Part shown: positions 1-11,351 of the stretch, in pieces | Numbering within the stretch: the stretch's first letter is position 1 | Layout: each line of letters begins with the position of its first letter | NCBI GenBank assembly: GCA_963573315.1 | Contig: OY752144.1 | Location: 434,001 to 498,000 of the forward strand | Origin: Entomortierella parvispora | Lineage: Eukaryota; Mortierellomycota; Mortierellomycetes; Mortierellales; Mortierellaceae | Direction of reading: 5' to 3' | DNA: 64,000 bases | The notes under the pieces: model-generated | Told to the model about the DNA's origin: nothing | The model's database searches: none | Seen by the model: only the letters and a program-made list of their open reading frames with translations | Program-made: the position numbers and the translations under genes

Positions 1-572
1 TCATGCTAAAGAACCATTCGTGAAGAGAGCGGCAGAACGTTACCATCCTCAATCGTGCCCTGTTTAGCGTCTGCCTTGCGTTGATCCCGAGGTACCTTTT
101 GAAAGGGGGCGAATTCTACAAACGCACGTCCTTCGTTTCCATTCTTGTCCATGAATACATGACCATGATATGCCTTTTGAAAATCCGTGGCCAGTCTCTC
201 ATTCCTGAAGTAGATATACGCCCTAGCAAAAGTGTTTCCTTTGACCGGACTGTACCAAAAAGGGGGGAACGAGAAAGGGCACCTTTGTCAGAGAAACTCG
301 TAAAGAGGAGAAAGAATCCGCGTCGACTGTAGAGCAGGCGTGTAGTTGATCATTGGCGCGTACTTTTTGCTCACTTTTCCTGCAACCCAGGTCGTTGGTC
401 GTTCCACGGACTGGTCTGGCACATGGGGCTTGATGGATTCCAAAAAGACAAACTCGGGAAGATTCGCAGGCAAACGACGAACCACAATTTTTGTCTTTGC
501 CTGACCCTTGTTCGGACCACGGGCACGAGAGGCACGTTTCGAGGGCGGTTTCCCACCAGAAGGTGTGCTCAT
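1..572 (-). CDS. UPF3: UPF3 nonsense-mediated decay factor, N-terminal part (runs off the left edge)
   Basis: Upf3 bridges Upf2 to mRNA in nonsense-mediated decay and shuttles between nucleus and cytoplasm. The start is the ATG at 572. Exon 1 (364-572) encodes a basic leader, then KIVVRRLPANLP, the first strand of the Smg4/UPF3 RNP-like domain, and WVAGKVSK. A GTACGC donor and a GGTACAG acceptor join it in frame to exon 2 (44-249), which reads NPVKGNTFARAYIYF, then GHVFMDKNGNE and VEFAPFQKVP, the typical end of the domain. Exon 2 ends at a GTAACG donor; the following exon lies beyond the window. I see the frames and splice signals directly; the family call rests on remembered UPF3 domain patterns. 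The long unspliced minus frame continuing to 288 is intron read-through. Confidence 0.85.
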
Positions 573-875
573 GAGACGCAAGGGGGGGTATAGATAGTGT
601 AAGAATAATTCAAAAAAATAAAAAAGAACAAAAAGGAGCGCATGCAATGTCTTCCATCATCCCATGGGAAGTTGTGCTTGTGGGATGCAAAAAGAGCAGT
701 GAACGGTCATGTGATATGTGGCTTGTAAAGAAGAGTCACGTGCGTCACACCTGGCATTTTTTTGCACGGCCCTTTGACCTCTTTTTTTTTTTTGTTGTTG
801 ATATGGACTGACTTGGTCCGCTGCGTTGAATGCATTCTTTGTTCACTTCTTCAACCACAAACCCATATATACATC

Positions 876-1524
876 ATGATTATCCCAGTCCGTTGCTTTT
901 CTTGCGGCAAGGTCATTGGAAACAAGTGGGACCACTACCTCTCGCTCCTCCAGTCAGACTACAGTGAAGGGTGAGTCCCTGCTTAGATGAGGACTCGTTG
1001 CTCAACCTTGCATCGATGGAGCTATTTGTTCTCTGGACCGGGAGCAGTGTCAATCTCCACACCAGACAGATCAGCTTCGTTAAATGGACTCTCTGGACTT
1101 TTCAGGAAAGACTTTGAAGGGATTCCATGGAAATGTGCCTGCAATACGATGCACGGCGCAGGATTCATGTCCATGGTCGTCCTCCCTCAGTCCTGCTGTG
1201 ATGTCGAAATCAAAGAGTCAATCCTCAGCTTCGCCACCACTTTACTCATACCTTTCTTTCTTTTTTTTAACTTGATTTCTAGTGATGCCCTTGATGCCCT
1301 TGGACTCAAGAGATACTGCTGCCGCCGTATGGTTCTCACACACGTGGATCTGATCGAGAAGTTGTTGCACTATAACCGTACGTTGGAAGGACAAGTGATT
1401 GCGAAACAAACAACAAACAGCCCGATCTGTCAGTCTACCATTCCGAAATTTATTAACCCATTTTTTCCATATTCTTTTCTCTATCCCCTTAGCTCTGGAG
1501 CGCAGCGTGGACTTGAAGCGATAA
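876..1524 (+). CDS. RPB10: RNA polymerases I, II and III shared subunit Rpb10 (ABC10-beta)
   Basis: This is a small zinc-binding subunit common to all three nuclear RNA polymerases. Three exons (876-970, 1283-1377, 1493-1524) give 73 residues, the normal size. Exon 1 starts [18 protein letters not shown] with the CxxC zinc half-site (CFSC). Exon 2 supplies [16 protein letters not shown] with the CC pair of the second half-site, then [10 protein letters not shown]. Exon 3 is only 32 bases and completes [13 protein letters not shown] before the TAA. Both introns have clear signals (GTGAGT...CTAG and GTACGT...TTAG). The family is among the most conserved in eukaryotes, so the call is secure. Confidence 0.97.
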
Positions 1525-1861
1525 ATAATCACCCAAAAACACAAAAGGATTACGGACCGGAACCGAGGGCGGACGTGAACCTTTCATGTATAATTCATTG
1601 GAATAAAAACCTCGTCATTTTCTGTACTTCATCGCAAAACCTCTTCACCTTGGTTCGACGATCTAGAGCACCGTTTGATTTTCAGCAAAAAAAAGAAAAT
1701 GCGTAGCACTTTTCTGCAGGTCGCCATTGATGAGCCTCTTTGGTCACAATCATAATCTTGGTCTGTGCAAGCTCTCAAGGCAGACAATGCACGAATCATG
1801 ACCATAGTGGCGAACGTATGAAAATCCCCAATCGTTTTTTTTTTCTCTCTCCAAAAGAGGT
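1525..1861. other. Convergent 3' intergenic region, no gene seen
   Basis: This is the gap between the 3' ends of RPB10 (+) and the cyclin gene (-). It is AT-rich with A and T runs suited to 3' end formation. No conserved reading frame or RNA was recognised. Confidence 0.6.
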
Positions 1862-2839
1862 TTATTCTCCCATGGGAATCCATTGGTCTCTTAAGCCTTC
1901 TTCATAATCCGGTTCCGTTACTACAGAGTCATCGTTCAGCAACTGATCATTGTCCGAGTCATCATGTGAACTGGTTCCGGCACCATTCATATTTTCATCG
2001 TCCTCACTATGCTGCCGTGATGCTGTGATATGGTGAGGATGGTGTCGAGGCGTTTCTGCAATCTCGAACCGTGAGTGCTGTCGAACTAAATTGACATAGT
2101 ATCGCTGCATGACACCTCCCTCGACTGCGACTCGCCACTCGATCAATCCCAGGAATTCGACCTCCAATGTGTTCAGTTCCTGCGTGCTCAAGCCTCCGAC
2201 TTTTGCATAGTGCGAATTGGTGCAATAAGAGTCGCAAACCGCTTTGGCGGCCAAGGTGACCGAGGCGATAATAAAACGATGGACCGTCAACGAAGAGATT
2301 GTAAATGTCCGGACTTTTTCGCATACTCTGTCGATGTATATCAAAATGACGAGTAGACATGCCCGCTCCAGTGAGGTATATTTGACGATCCTCCGAAGAT
2401 AGTCGTAAACGGATATTTGTGGGGGTGCTCTGGAATGGAAGCGGGTCAAGTTGGCGGACGTCAATGGTATCTGGTCATTGTGCGCGGTGAGTCGACAGAG
2501 CATGTCCGCTATAATGAGGACCAGAGAAAAAGAATAGAGAGAATCTCGGTGAGCTTGGACTGATCTCCATGCCACTATTATTCTTCCCTGTGCACCAGAG
2601 AAGAACAACCTCCTGCAACAAACAAAAGAGATGGGGAGAATAAAAAAGAAAGAAAAAAGTCCATGTGCCATTGCTAGCGTGCTATCCGTTTCTTTACCAA
2701 TCATTATGGTGAGGTGATTCATGTCGGCTTGGTGAAAATATTCGGGCACGAGGATCACGCCCGCGGGATCCTCCCGCTGTGATGGCGCTGTTGGTTCTGG
2801 CGAAGGCGAGACATGTGCGGAAGCTGGCTGGAGATGCAT
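1862..2839 (-). CDS. Pho80/Pcl-type cyclin (cyclin N-terminal family)
   Basis: This is a regulatory subunit for a Pho85-like cyclin-dependent kinase, the type used in phosphate sensing and polarity. Exon 1 (2698-2839) starts MHLQPASAHV. It joins exon 2 (1862-2508) across a GTAAAG...TATAG intron, which makes HLTIMIADMLCRLTAHNDQI. The cyclin box follows, with SVYDYLRRIVKYTSLERA, LLVILIYIDRV, FIIASVTLAAKAVCD and LNTLEVEFLGLIEWRVAV. All are characteristic of the Pho80 group: a short cyclin box, a Y(L/M)DR-like segment and LE..FL. The tail is acidic and serine-rich. The product is 262 residues. Which Pho80/Pcl member it corresponds to cannot be decided from sequence reading alone. Confidence 0.85.
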   Translation of the reverse strand: MHLQPASAHVSPSPEPTAPSQREDPAGVILVPEYFHQADMNHLTIMIGKETDSTLAMAHGLFSFFFILPISFVCCRRLFFSGAQGRIIVAWRSVQAHRDSLYSFSLVLIIADMLCRLTAHNDQIPLTSANLTRFHSRAPPQISVYDYLRRIVKYTSLERACLLVILIYIDRVCEKVRTFTISSLTVHRFIIASVTLAAKAVCDSYCTNSHYAKVGGLSTQELNTLEVEFLGLIEWRVAVEGGVMQRYYVNLVRQHSRFEIAETPRHHPHHITASRQHSEDDENMNGAGTSSHDDSDNDQLLNDDSVVTEPDYEEGLRDQWIPMGE

Positions 2840-3814
2840 GGCCGTGGGTTTCTGAGCAAGAACACTAGCCTAGTTTGTTGCTGGGTCGAGTTTTTTGTTG
2901 TTTTCTGTTCGTTCTTTTTTGGATTGCCACGCTGAATGTTTCTAAAACGAGTGGTTGGATGTTATAGAGTCGGCAGTGGGGCGGGGATGGAGCTGATTAG
3001 ATGAGGAAGATCTAGAAGCGATGGAGATCAAAAGCAAGGAGGAGGGAGGGCAGGGCAGGGAAGGGAGGGGGCTGGATGGAATGGAGAATGGAGAGGGAGG
3101 AGGAAGGAAGGCAGAGGAGAAAGAGAAAGAGAGAATGTCAACCCACAATCAGCAGCTCACCCTTGTCTCTCGGCGGTCTGCTCCTCGTCCTCGGTTTCTT
3201 TCAAGAGAAATGTCCTCTCTCTTCTCCACCACCCACCCTTCTGAGCCACTGCCAAAAAAGAGACAAAAAAGATTTCAACGCACAAACGAAACGCGTTAAT
3301 TTCCTCAAGGGAAAAAAAAGAACGCAACGCAACGCCAGTGCTGCCCTTCCTCTCTTTCTTTCTTGCTTGCTTGCTTGCTTCGTTGCTCTGCTCTTCCCTT
3401 CTTCTGCTCTCCCCCCAATCAATACTATCAAGCATCAAAGCATCGACCACCAATCCCCCACGCTTTGGAACATGGGCCATGCAGGGCGGGAGCAAACACC
3501 ACACGACCCACTGCTTCCTCCCGCAGGATGCATCTCCTTCTCCTCCTCCTGCTGCTGTATCAGAGCAAAGAAATACCTCCCGTGAGCAATTGAGCGGCAT
3601 CCAGCCCGGTATCTCCCCCAACCCCACGGATCTCATGTAAGCAAATGCTCGAGCCATCCGTCCCTTCTGACCGAAGGTGCAGGTGACGTCATGTTGGCCC
3701 TGGATGGCCTGGATATGAGTTAAGAAAGAGGAGCCTCCTTTTCCCAAGCATCTTCTCATTCAGATCCTCCATTCCCATTCCTCGCCCTCTTTCATTTCAG
3801 ATTTGATTCCGCGC
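2840..3814. other. Divergent promoter region of cyclin and J-protein genes
   Basis: A 975-base gap between divergently transcribed genes. 3020-3140 is strongly purine-rich on the + strand (GGAG and GAAAG runs). 3340-3560 is T/C-rich with CTTGCTTGCTTG and CTCCTCCTCCTGCTG runs. This is typical of long fungal leaders. The several overlapping open frames here are compositional and carry no recognised domain. Confidence 0.5.
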
Positions 3815-6432
3815 ATGGCTCTCTGGAAAACCACTCGGGCCTGCAAGGTTGCCTCCCGTCTTCAAAGTAAACTTTCCTCCAACGCGTTGTGTCGCTCTGC
3901 TGACACCGGCACATGTCTCTCTTCTTTTTCTCCACATCTGGGAACGTGTACTAACAATGCGATGGTGCTCCCGCCCGCTTGCTTCCCTTTTGTTCTTGTC
4001 GTGCTCTTACAGTTGTTGGCGAACCGCCCACTTTCTCGTCGCTGAGGCAAAAGCTCTTTGCCAACATCCAGGGCACAATCTCATCACTCAGGAGATTTGC
4101 TTCCGGCGATGCTTCAAAATCAGGATATGGTAATCGCTCTGGATCAGGATCTGGCAGCCGATCAGAAGGTCCTTCCAAGGAAAAGCTACGGATCGTGCCG
4201 TTCAGGATGAATGTCAAGCAAGCTGAAGAGGTAGGTGTGGAGGACAAACAAGGAGTTGAACGTAGAATTTCACTAAAAGGTTGGGGTGGACAAGGTACTC
4301 AACAATTGTCGATAAGATAGGTTTTTGAAAAGTACCATGGACATAGCTTCTTTTCGGCCAAGGTAAATCAAGTGCACAAGGTCGAAGCACTTTACATTCC
4401 GTTCTGGGCTGCAAGTGGATCTGTGCGCTCAAAGGTGATCAATGCTCAAGGTACCTTCCTTCCTTTTTTTTTTTTTTTTTGGTTTGAGATGATGTCAAAA
4501 AAGTACACAGATCTTGGATTTTTAATATTGATATGCCTCTTGTCCTGGCTGGGATGTTATCCAGTGGGTTGGGATCGTATGGTCACTAGATACAACAGGG
4601 TCACAAAGCAGAACGAGACCTCATGGGAGACAACATGGAGGGCTGTTCAGGAACGTCATGAGTTTTCACACACATATCCAAGCAGCGTTCCAGATCTACA
4701 AATCTATGCCTCTTACAAGTACCGTCGCGGGTTTGTCAATCAGATTCGAAGCAGTACCAGTATCATGTCCGCGAAGACACTCGAACCACAGGATATGGAA
4801 TCCAGGGATCAAGAGGATATCAACCGAGGATTACAAAATCGAGGATTGGACCCTTTTACCATGAAACCCTCCATTGCCCTCAAATTTGTTCGGACGGCCA
4901 TTGAAGAAAACGAGGTTCGATTGGCTGAGGAATGGCTCGTCAATGCCTACAGATCGGACCGCGCCAGGATCATGTCGATGGATTTTCAATACGATGGCTT
5001 GGTTCTAGCACCGGTCTACATGCCAGTGTACGTGTTTACTATCCGACATCTGGACAGGGATTTTCGAACCTTTGTGCAGGCCCACGATGCAGCTGGACTG
5101 GCAGGAGGATTACGATTCTACTCCTGGCAGAGAATCAGTGCTGTTACCGCCGTGTGCGCCATCGCGGGATTGGCCATTCTCGGGACCTCAAGATTCGGCT
5201 TGAATATGACATCTGGATTTTGGCTTGGAGTGGTTGCGCCTTCGTTGTTTGTTGCCTGGTCCGTCTTGTATTATCCTATTCTCGATTATCGCATCCGAGA
5301 TTGGTGGCGGCAGAGGTCGGTATTCTGTTGATTTCATGTAATTGTCACCCAGATACAGTCAAGGTCCAACTTACACACTTTTCCTTTGGTCAACAGGGAG
5401 ATGGATGGACACACATCCGAAGCATCTTCAACATCATGGGACACGGACTGGACTAAGGCCTATGACAGGTATGTCGTTTGGATTCTGTGTATGGTGGACT
5501 GACCCCATGGTTGATTGTATTATTTAATCGGGTTCTCTAATATGTTGGGGTTTTACTGTAATTTTAGGATGGAGGAGGAGCAGCGCCGACAGGACTGGAG
5601 CGAGAATCAACAGTACCAACAACAATCTTCTTATGGATCAGGAAGGACCTCTTTCGAGAGCGCTGGCCCGCCAGGTGATCCAAAGGGCTACTACGCAACT
5701 CTTGGCGTCTCAAAGGACGCCTCTGTCCAAGAGATCCAATCTGCATTCCGTGGTTTGGCGATGAAATGGCGTATGTGTCTCTCTCTTTTTTTTCGTTTTT
5801 TTCGTTTTTTCTTTTCTTTTCGGCAAACGTGTGTTTTCAGGTCCAAATGAGCGACAAATGGCCTAATACCTCTTTTCCGCTAGACCCCGATCGATTCTCA
5901 ACACCAGAAGACAAGGCAAAGGGCAAGAAAAAGTTCCAGGAGATCACTGCTGCGTACAGTGTGCTCCGTGATGGTGAGTCTTCTCTTTTCTCTCTGGATA
6001 CGTCCACACACACTATTCCACGAGTCTTTTTTTTCCTATCCCTAATTGCTTGCTCGCTTACATGCTGGCTTCACCCTTCTTGTCATCAATAGCGAAAAAG
6101 CGACGAACATACGATACCACAGGTCATGCATAGATCCACTAGATTCCATAGAATAATACGTTACAGATATTGAAATCTGTAAATCTACAGATCATTCCCT
6201 TGATGGTGGTGTCGATCGTGGCTTTCAGGGGATCCTCCGCGGTATCTTTGATTTTATCTTTACCAACAGCTACACCAAGGCAGCCGGAGTGGACAGTGGA
6301 GAAGCTGTTAAGAGGTCTACTCGTGATGGACGTCGAGTTTTTGACCGCCATTCTCGCCGTTCGTATGTGTCGCCTGCATACATCCAACGTTATTACCACG
6401 GATGTCTACCTTTGCAAAACTCAATCAATTAA
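3815..6432 (+). CDS. Membrane-associated J-domain (DnaJ) protein, probably mitochondrial
   Basis: This is a predicted Hsp70 co-chaperone. My nine-exon model is 3815-3866, 4013-4230, 4321-4450, 4565-5315, 5397-5468, 5568-5770, 5884-5973, 6093-6122 and 6191-6432 (595 residues). The start MALWKTTRACKVASRLQ is basic, without acidic residues, and looks like a mitochondrial presequence. Two hydrophobic segments lie near residues 323-340 and 350-372. The J domain is C-terminal (about 445-505): GYYATLGVSKDASVQEIQ, then LAMKWHPDRF, then FQEITAAYSVL. The catalytic HPD is created only by splicing of exons 6 and 7. Without the last intron the protein would stop at 6133 after YDTTGHA. I prefer splicing because 240 bases of open, coherent frame follow. 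Presequence and membrane role are inferred; the J domain is certain. Confidence 0.8.
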
Positions 6433-6667
6433 GGTCACGATCACAGAATAGTTGTCATGATCCTATGCGGCACCAGGGTGTCCATGGAGGAGCAAAAGAA
6501 CGTTGTTTGTTTGTTGTATTGTTTCCTCGTGCAAACTTCACAACAGAGGAAAGAAGCCCCACAAGGTACGAAGCTGGAAGTACACGTATTTGCAAGTCAC
6601 AACAGGACCGAACAAAAAGGGCTCGCCGCCTGCAGAAATCGCTCCTTCTCTTTTTCAACCTTCCAAC

Positions 6668-8638
6668 ATGTCTGCTGATTCCTTGCACTTCCGCGGAACG
6701 CTCGCTGGTTCGTTTTCTTTCGGCTCCTTCATGCCCTGATCCTGCACATCACGGATGGTATCACCCCAGGGACATGGCTGAAAACGGGAGGGCGTTTGAA
6801 CTGGATCCGACTCGGATGGATGATCGATGGATCTGCTCTTTGATGGATACAGAACCTTTTTTTCTTCGTTTTCGGGAAAAAGCCGGATGCACCTTAATTC
6901 AAACAGTACAGGAGGAATGATTCATCTTTTTCCAGAAATGACCCTGCCATCTACCACGATCTTCGTTTTACCATCGACACTGTGATCAAACGAGCGCGAG
7001 ATCTGCCCATGACCGCTAGAGCACACCATCATCAATCAAAAGACTACCAAAGACGATATACGGAAGGATTCTCTCCTAGAAGACTCAGAGCTATTAATTG
7101 GATCTAATGCAGGACCTGCCATATCTATCGACGACTATCGCCATCATTCCCACGTATATAGTACAGACAAGTTGCAGTGATGTTGTCAACAGAGTCTTAA
7201 CACCTTGTCTCCACTTTCAACGAATAGGTCATCGCGACTGGGTCACCGCCATCGCCACCACCGCCGAGTCCCCCGATATGATCTTGTCCTCCTCCCGTGG
7301 TATGTAGAAGACGTCCAGAGAATAATCAATGGCAATTGGAACAGGAAGACAAACAGGATAGAAACTGGATCTTTAATATCGGCCATCCCATGGAGCTGGC
7401 CCAATTGATCTGGATATACGTTGGCGGAGGATCTTCTTGGGATGAATTTGGACAATCAACATGTTTAAACGTACAGCACGAGTCTGACATGAATTCATTT
7501 ATCCTCTCTCTCACTTCAGACAAGTCCATCATCGTCTGGAACTTGGTTCGTGATGATGAGGGTAACTTCGGTATCCCCAAGAAGTCCCTCCACGGACACA
7601 ACTCTGCCGTCCAGGATGTTGTCATCTCCTCCGATGGTCAGTTCGCTTTGTCCGCTTCCTGGGACAAGACCCTCCGTCTCTGGGACCTCAACACCGGTTT
7701 GACCACCCGTCGCTTCGTTGGCCACACCAACGATGTCCTCTCGGTCTCCTTCTCTGCCGATAACCGTCAGATCGTTTCCGGATCCCGTGACAAGACCATC
7801 AAGCTCTGGAACACCCTCGGTGAGTGCAAGTTCACCATCCAGGAGGATGGCCACACCGAGTGGGTCTCCTGCGTCCGCTTCTCCCCCAACCCCGCCAACC
7901 CCGTCATCGTTTCCGGAGGCTGGGACAAGGTCGTCAAGGTAAACAATCTTTCTGTTGCTCTTTTACTTTTTTGTTTGGAATCAATCGCCAACGGAGAATA
8001 CGATTGTTGGGACTCGAATGATGTCTATTATATTTGCTACTTCAGAGGGGGCGTCGCAACCTACCAATGAGACAAATCTTCCACTGGAAATTTCTGACTC
8101 GATCTCAACAATCCAACCTCTTGGAGAATATCTTTGTTACGGACCAGTGCTTTCAAACAAGTAAGACGTAGTGTTTTAACGTATCATCCTGTCATTGGGA
8201 ATCATGATTTAGGTCTGGGAGCTTACCAAGTGCAAGCTGCGCTCCAACCACATCGGACACTCCGGTTACATTAACACCGTCACCGTTTCCCCCGATGGTT
8301 CCCTTTGCGCTTCCGGTGGACGTGATGGTATCACCATGCTCTGGGACTTGAACGAGGGCAAGCACTTGTACTCCTTGGAGGGCAAGGGTGATGATATCAT
8401 CAACGCTTTGGTCTTCTCCCCCAACCGTTACTGGTTGTGCGCTGCCACCTCGTCCTGCATCAAGATCTGGGACTTGGAGTCCAAGTCCGTCGTCGATGAG
8501 CTCAAGCCCGAGTTCGCCCACGTCGGCAAGAAGTCCAACCCTCCCCAGGCTGTCTCCTTGGCCTGGTCCGCTGATGGTCAGACCCTCTTTGCCGGATACT
8601 CGGATTCCCTCATCCGTGTCTGGTCCGTCGGTTTCTAA
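6668..8638 (+). CDS. ASC1: RACK1/Asc1/CpcB small ribosomal subunit WD40 protein
   Basis: RACK1 is a seven-bladed WD40 propeller on the head of the 40S subunit that couples signalling to translation. Exons 6668-6707, 7228-7299, 7520-7938 and 8213-8638 give 318 residues, the usual length. Exon 1 encodes [14 protein letters not shown]. Blades are clear: [106 protein letters not shown] and [19 protein letters not shown]. The third-position C bias of the exons is strong, as in highly expressed genes, and drops sharply in the introns. The first intron is unusually long (about 520 bases). The last intron hosts a C/D snoRNA. Confidence 0.97.
8002..8113 (+). ncRNA. snR24-like: Intronic C/D box snoRNA resembling U24 (snR24/SNORD24)
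   Basis: It lies inside the last RACK1 intron (7939-8212). Seen directly: box C ATGATGT (8018-8024), a degenerate D' CAGA (8043-8046), a C'-like ATGAGA (8067-8072) and box D CTGA (8094-8097). An 11-bp terminal stem (8002-8012 with 8103-8113, one G-U pair) continues as TCGA/TCGA next to boxes C and D. The D' guide ATATTTGCTAC matches my memory of the U24 guide for 2'-O-methylation of the large-subunit rRNA. Yeast U24 is also encoded in the intron of ASC1, the RACK1 orthologue, so host gene and snoRNA agree. Exact mature ends are not determinable. Confidence 0.8.
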
Positions 8639-8829
8639 ATCTCCTCAGACATTTTATAATAAAATGAGCTTTATCAACAGTCCACACAAAATGGGCTGCC
8701 CTTGGAAGAATAACAACAGTTTTCCTTTTTCCTCTTCAATTGGTCTTTCTGTTGATATCGTTAGCTTTGTTGTTTTATTACAGTGGATGGATAGTGCAAG
8801 TGTTTCCTTTGAGTATGTGTGAGAAGAAC

Positions 8830-10448
8830 TTATTGGCAATAATTCCTTGGGAAAGATCCCTCTCTTGTGCCAATCCTTCCAGTCCACCAATCATTGGTAC
8901 TATTTGTTTTCTTGACCACTGTGATCCGATCACCCTTTTTGAACGAAAGATCCGTTGCTTGTTCGCCCACAAAGTCGTACAAAGCCGTCAAGAGTTCGGG
9001 CCTAGCTGACATTCTTTGGGGCTGCGGAGGAGGAGTGGTGGTTGCATTGCTGTCCTGGAACGGGTTGCTGACGACCGTGGGCGTGTACCGAGGCACAGGA
9101 TCGTCATTAGAAAGTGCGCCTACAGCCGCTGCGCTCTCGTCATGAAGTTGTCGTGCCTTGCTATCGGATTCATACTGACTACTGCTGTTGAAGCTGCCCC
9201 CATAGTTTCCAGAGGCGCGATTTCGTCCAGTGTTTGGATTGCTATTCTGGCCGCCGCTGCCATCAAAGGCCTGCTGATATTGATATTGTTGAGGACTGCC
9301 GTACCGTCCTGGGCTGGCTGTACTTGCACTCTGGTTGAGATCCGATGAGCCTGTGCCGGTGTTTGGGCTGTTGTAGAAATCGTTGCCGTACGCTGATTCA
9401 TTAGGATATCCGCCTCCATGACCCGCCCTCGAGGCTTTCAAATCCAAGGCGCGGTAAAGGACCTCGGCCTCGGGTGGGGGAGGGATGGCGCCGCTGAGAA
9501 GTTGGGCTGCAGTGACCCGTTGGCGGTAAAAAGCCTCATTCGTGTCCGAGCGCTCCACAATAACGGATCCTTCAATGGAGACTCCAGCAAAGAGTCCTTT
9601 GGTCTTTGAGTAACTGTAGATGGCAGCTATACTGCCTATCGTTGCGGATGCTCCTGCCTCTGCTGTTCTTCCAATTGGTCCAGCAGCAACTGTTTTTGTT
9701 TTTTTTTTTTGTTGTATCCAAAGTGCATCCAAAATAAAGATAGGTGTAAGCGTTTCTATTCTTCCATCAAAGAAAAAAAAACCATTCGTTAACTCGTTGC
9801 GCGGGTTCTTTACCTGAGAGGTTTCCGCCAAGAGTGATGTTGCCTCCGGTTGTGAATGATTTAACAGCCTCTCGACTGTTGAGGACCATGACAAAGTCTG
9901 TGATCTCGGCACCGATCTGACCACCAAAGCCCATACCTCCTGTTCCAATCGCCGAGGGGGCAGACCAAGAACCGTCCTCCAGTCGTGCTACCACCACGCC
10001 GGTTCCTAGTCGTCCTGAAAACATAAAGCCCGCCTTGATTACGGTGAAAATGGCAAGTCCTTTGGCTTTGGAGAGGATATTGGAAGGGATGATGTTGTCT
10101 AGACCTTTGGCGGCAACAGGATCTGATAACAGGATAATGAGGGTCCACCGTGTGAAAAAAAGAAAGAACATGTGGGTTAAACAACTTTTGCCTGGTAATC
10201 GGTCAAGCGATTGCTTTCTCCAACTTGTTCACCCATGTTGCTGAGAGGGAAGAAAGGTACTCACCAATAAAGGCGTTGAGGATCTTGGAGGCCTTTTTGC
10301 ACTCGCCTATAGACAAGAGAAAGGATAATCGGTCAACTATTCCATGCACAGAACATGGATCCGTGTTTTCCTGTTTCCTTTTGCTTGTTTTACCAGCAAG
10401 ATCCTTTGGCAGCGGACTGTTCAGCTTGATGCCTTTCTTCGTCGACAT
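8830..10448 (-). CDS. YSC84: Ysc84/Lsb3-type SYLF-SH3 actin-patch protein
   Basis: Proteins of this family bind actin and phosphoinositides through the SYLF domain and act at endocytic actin patches. Exons 10394-10448, 10265-10306, 9814-10122 and 8830-9689 give 421 residues. The N-terminal SYLF domain reads ECKKASKILNAFI, DNIIPSNILSKAKGLAIF, GFMFSGRLGTGVVVAR, GTGGMGFGGQIGAEITDF and VAAGPIGRTAEAGASATI. A 150-residue Gln/Asn/Ser/Gly-rich linker with PPPPQPQ motifs follows. A C-terminal SH3 domain has ALYDF, the double-Trp DWWTGR and a final PRNYCQ. Domain order matches yeast Ysc84/Lsb3 and animal SH3YL1. All exons are in consistent phase. Confidence 0.93.
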
Positions 10449-11351
10449 GATGACAAGGTGTGTGTGTAGGATAGATGGGCAGGTGAGGCGTACGGCTCAG
10501 GCTGAGAAGTGAGAGTGTGTGGGGTCAAGACGTTGGATGATACAAAAGCAAATGTTTGCAGGACGGAAGAGAAAAAAAAAGTGGAACTGAGACCGGGGGA
10601 AACGAGCGGGTTTTAAGCACGCACCACGCGGGGGCTGTCTTTTTCCGTTTTCTTTTTCTTTTTCTTTTTGTCCACGTTAGGTTGTCGTTCTCTTGGCTTT
10701 CAAAAGGGCTGTTGGATTTTTCTTGGCCGTTTGATCCGTCTAACTTTGTGAAGTCGTATCTAGCCTGGAGTGAAGATCGTGGCTGTGCGCGCGCACGCAA
10801 ACACACCTCCTCGCACTGGCCTTGGCGCAGACGGTCGTCCTTTCCGACTGGGTAGACGCGCTTTTTCAGAACAGAGATCCCCCTTCCACAGCAAGGGCTC
10901 CTCTCTCTCGCATCCGGGAAACTCCACCTTTGCTGTTACCCACATGCTAGTCCGCACCTGAGAGCAGTAGCACCTTGTTCACAAAAGGGAAAATGGATGT
11001 GCCGCCAGGCAAGGATGACCAAAACCTGAAAAGTGCTCTCATGTTGTTTCTCTCTTGCAAGAGGGTCATTATGTCCCATTCGGGCCAACAACAGTCGAGA
11101 GCAGCGAGGGCACCGGTCTCCGAACCGCCGGACTGTGCAACGTCAACTGCGCTGCTGCTTTTTTTTTTTTTCCTTCTCTCTTCCACCCCTCAATTCCTTT
11201 CTTCCCTTTTGACTTCTCTTCTTCCTGGTTCCTGATTCTCTTTTCTCTTCTTCTCTCTTCCTATTTCCCCTTCTACTTCTCGCTTGTCCACATCCAACCC
11301 ACCCTCTCCACGACCCAGCGACTATTAAAACGAACAAGACCAGATATCAAG
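10449..11351. other. Divergent promoter region of YSC84 and SCS7
   Basis: A 903-base gap between two divergent genes. It holds a CTTTTTCTTTTT run near 10645 and T/C-rich leader sequence at 11155-11330 just before the SCS7 start. No coding domain or RNA gene was recognised. Confidence 0.5.

Noticed and set aside
288-363. C-terminal end of UPF3 exon 1 reading to a TGA at 288
   Set aside because: This segment is an intron with GTACGC donor and TACAG acceptor; splicing restores the conserved UPF3 domain.
5766-6092. J-protein lacking the catalytic HPD
   Set aside because: The unspliced frames lack HPD, but joining 5770 to 5884 restores WHPDRF in frame.
6708-7227. snoRNA in the long first RACK1 intron
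   Set aside because: Isolated TGATG and CTGA strings exist but none pair up with a closing stem at a suitable distance.
7300-7519. C/D snoRNA in RACK1 intron 2
   Set aside because: GGATGAA and CTGA occur only about 50 bases apart, without a terminal stem or guide.
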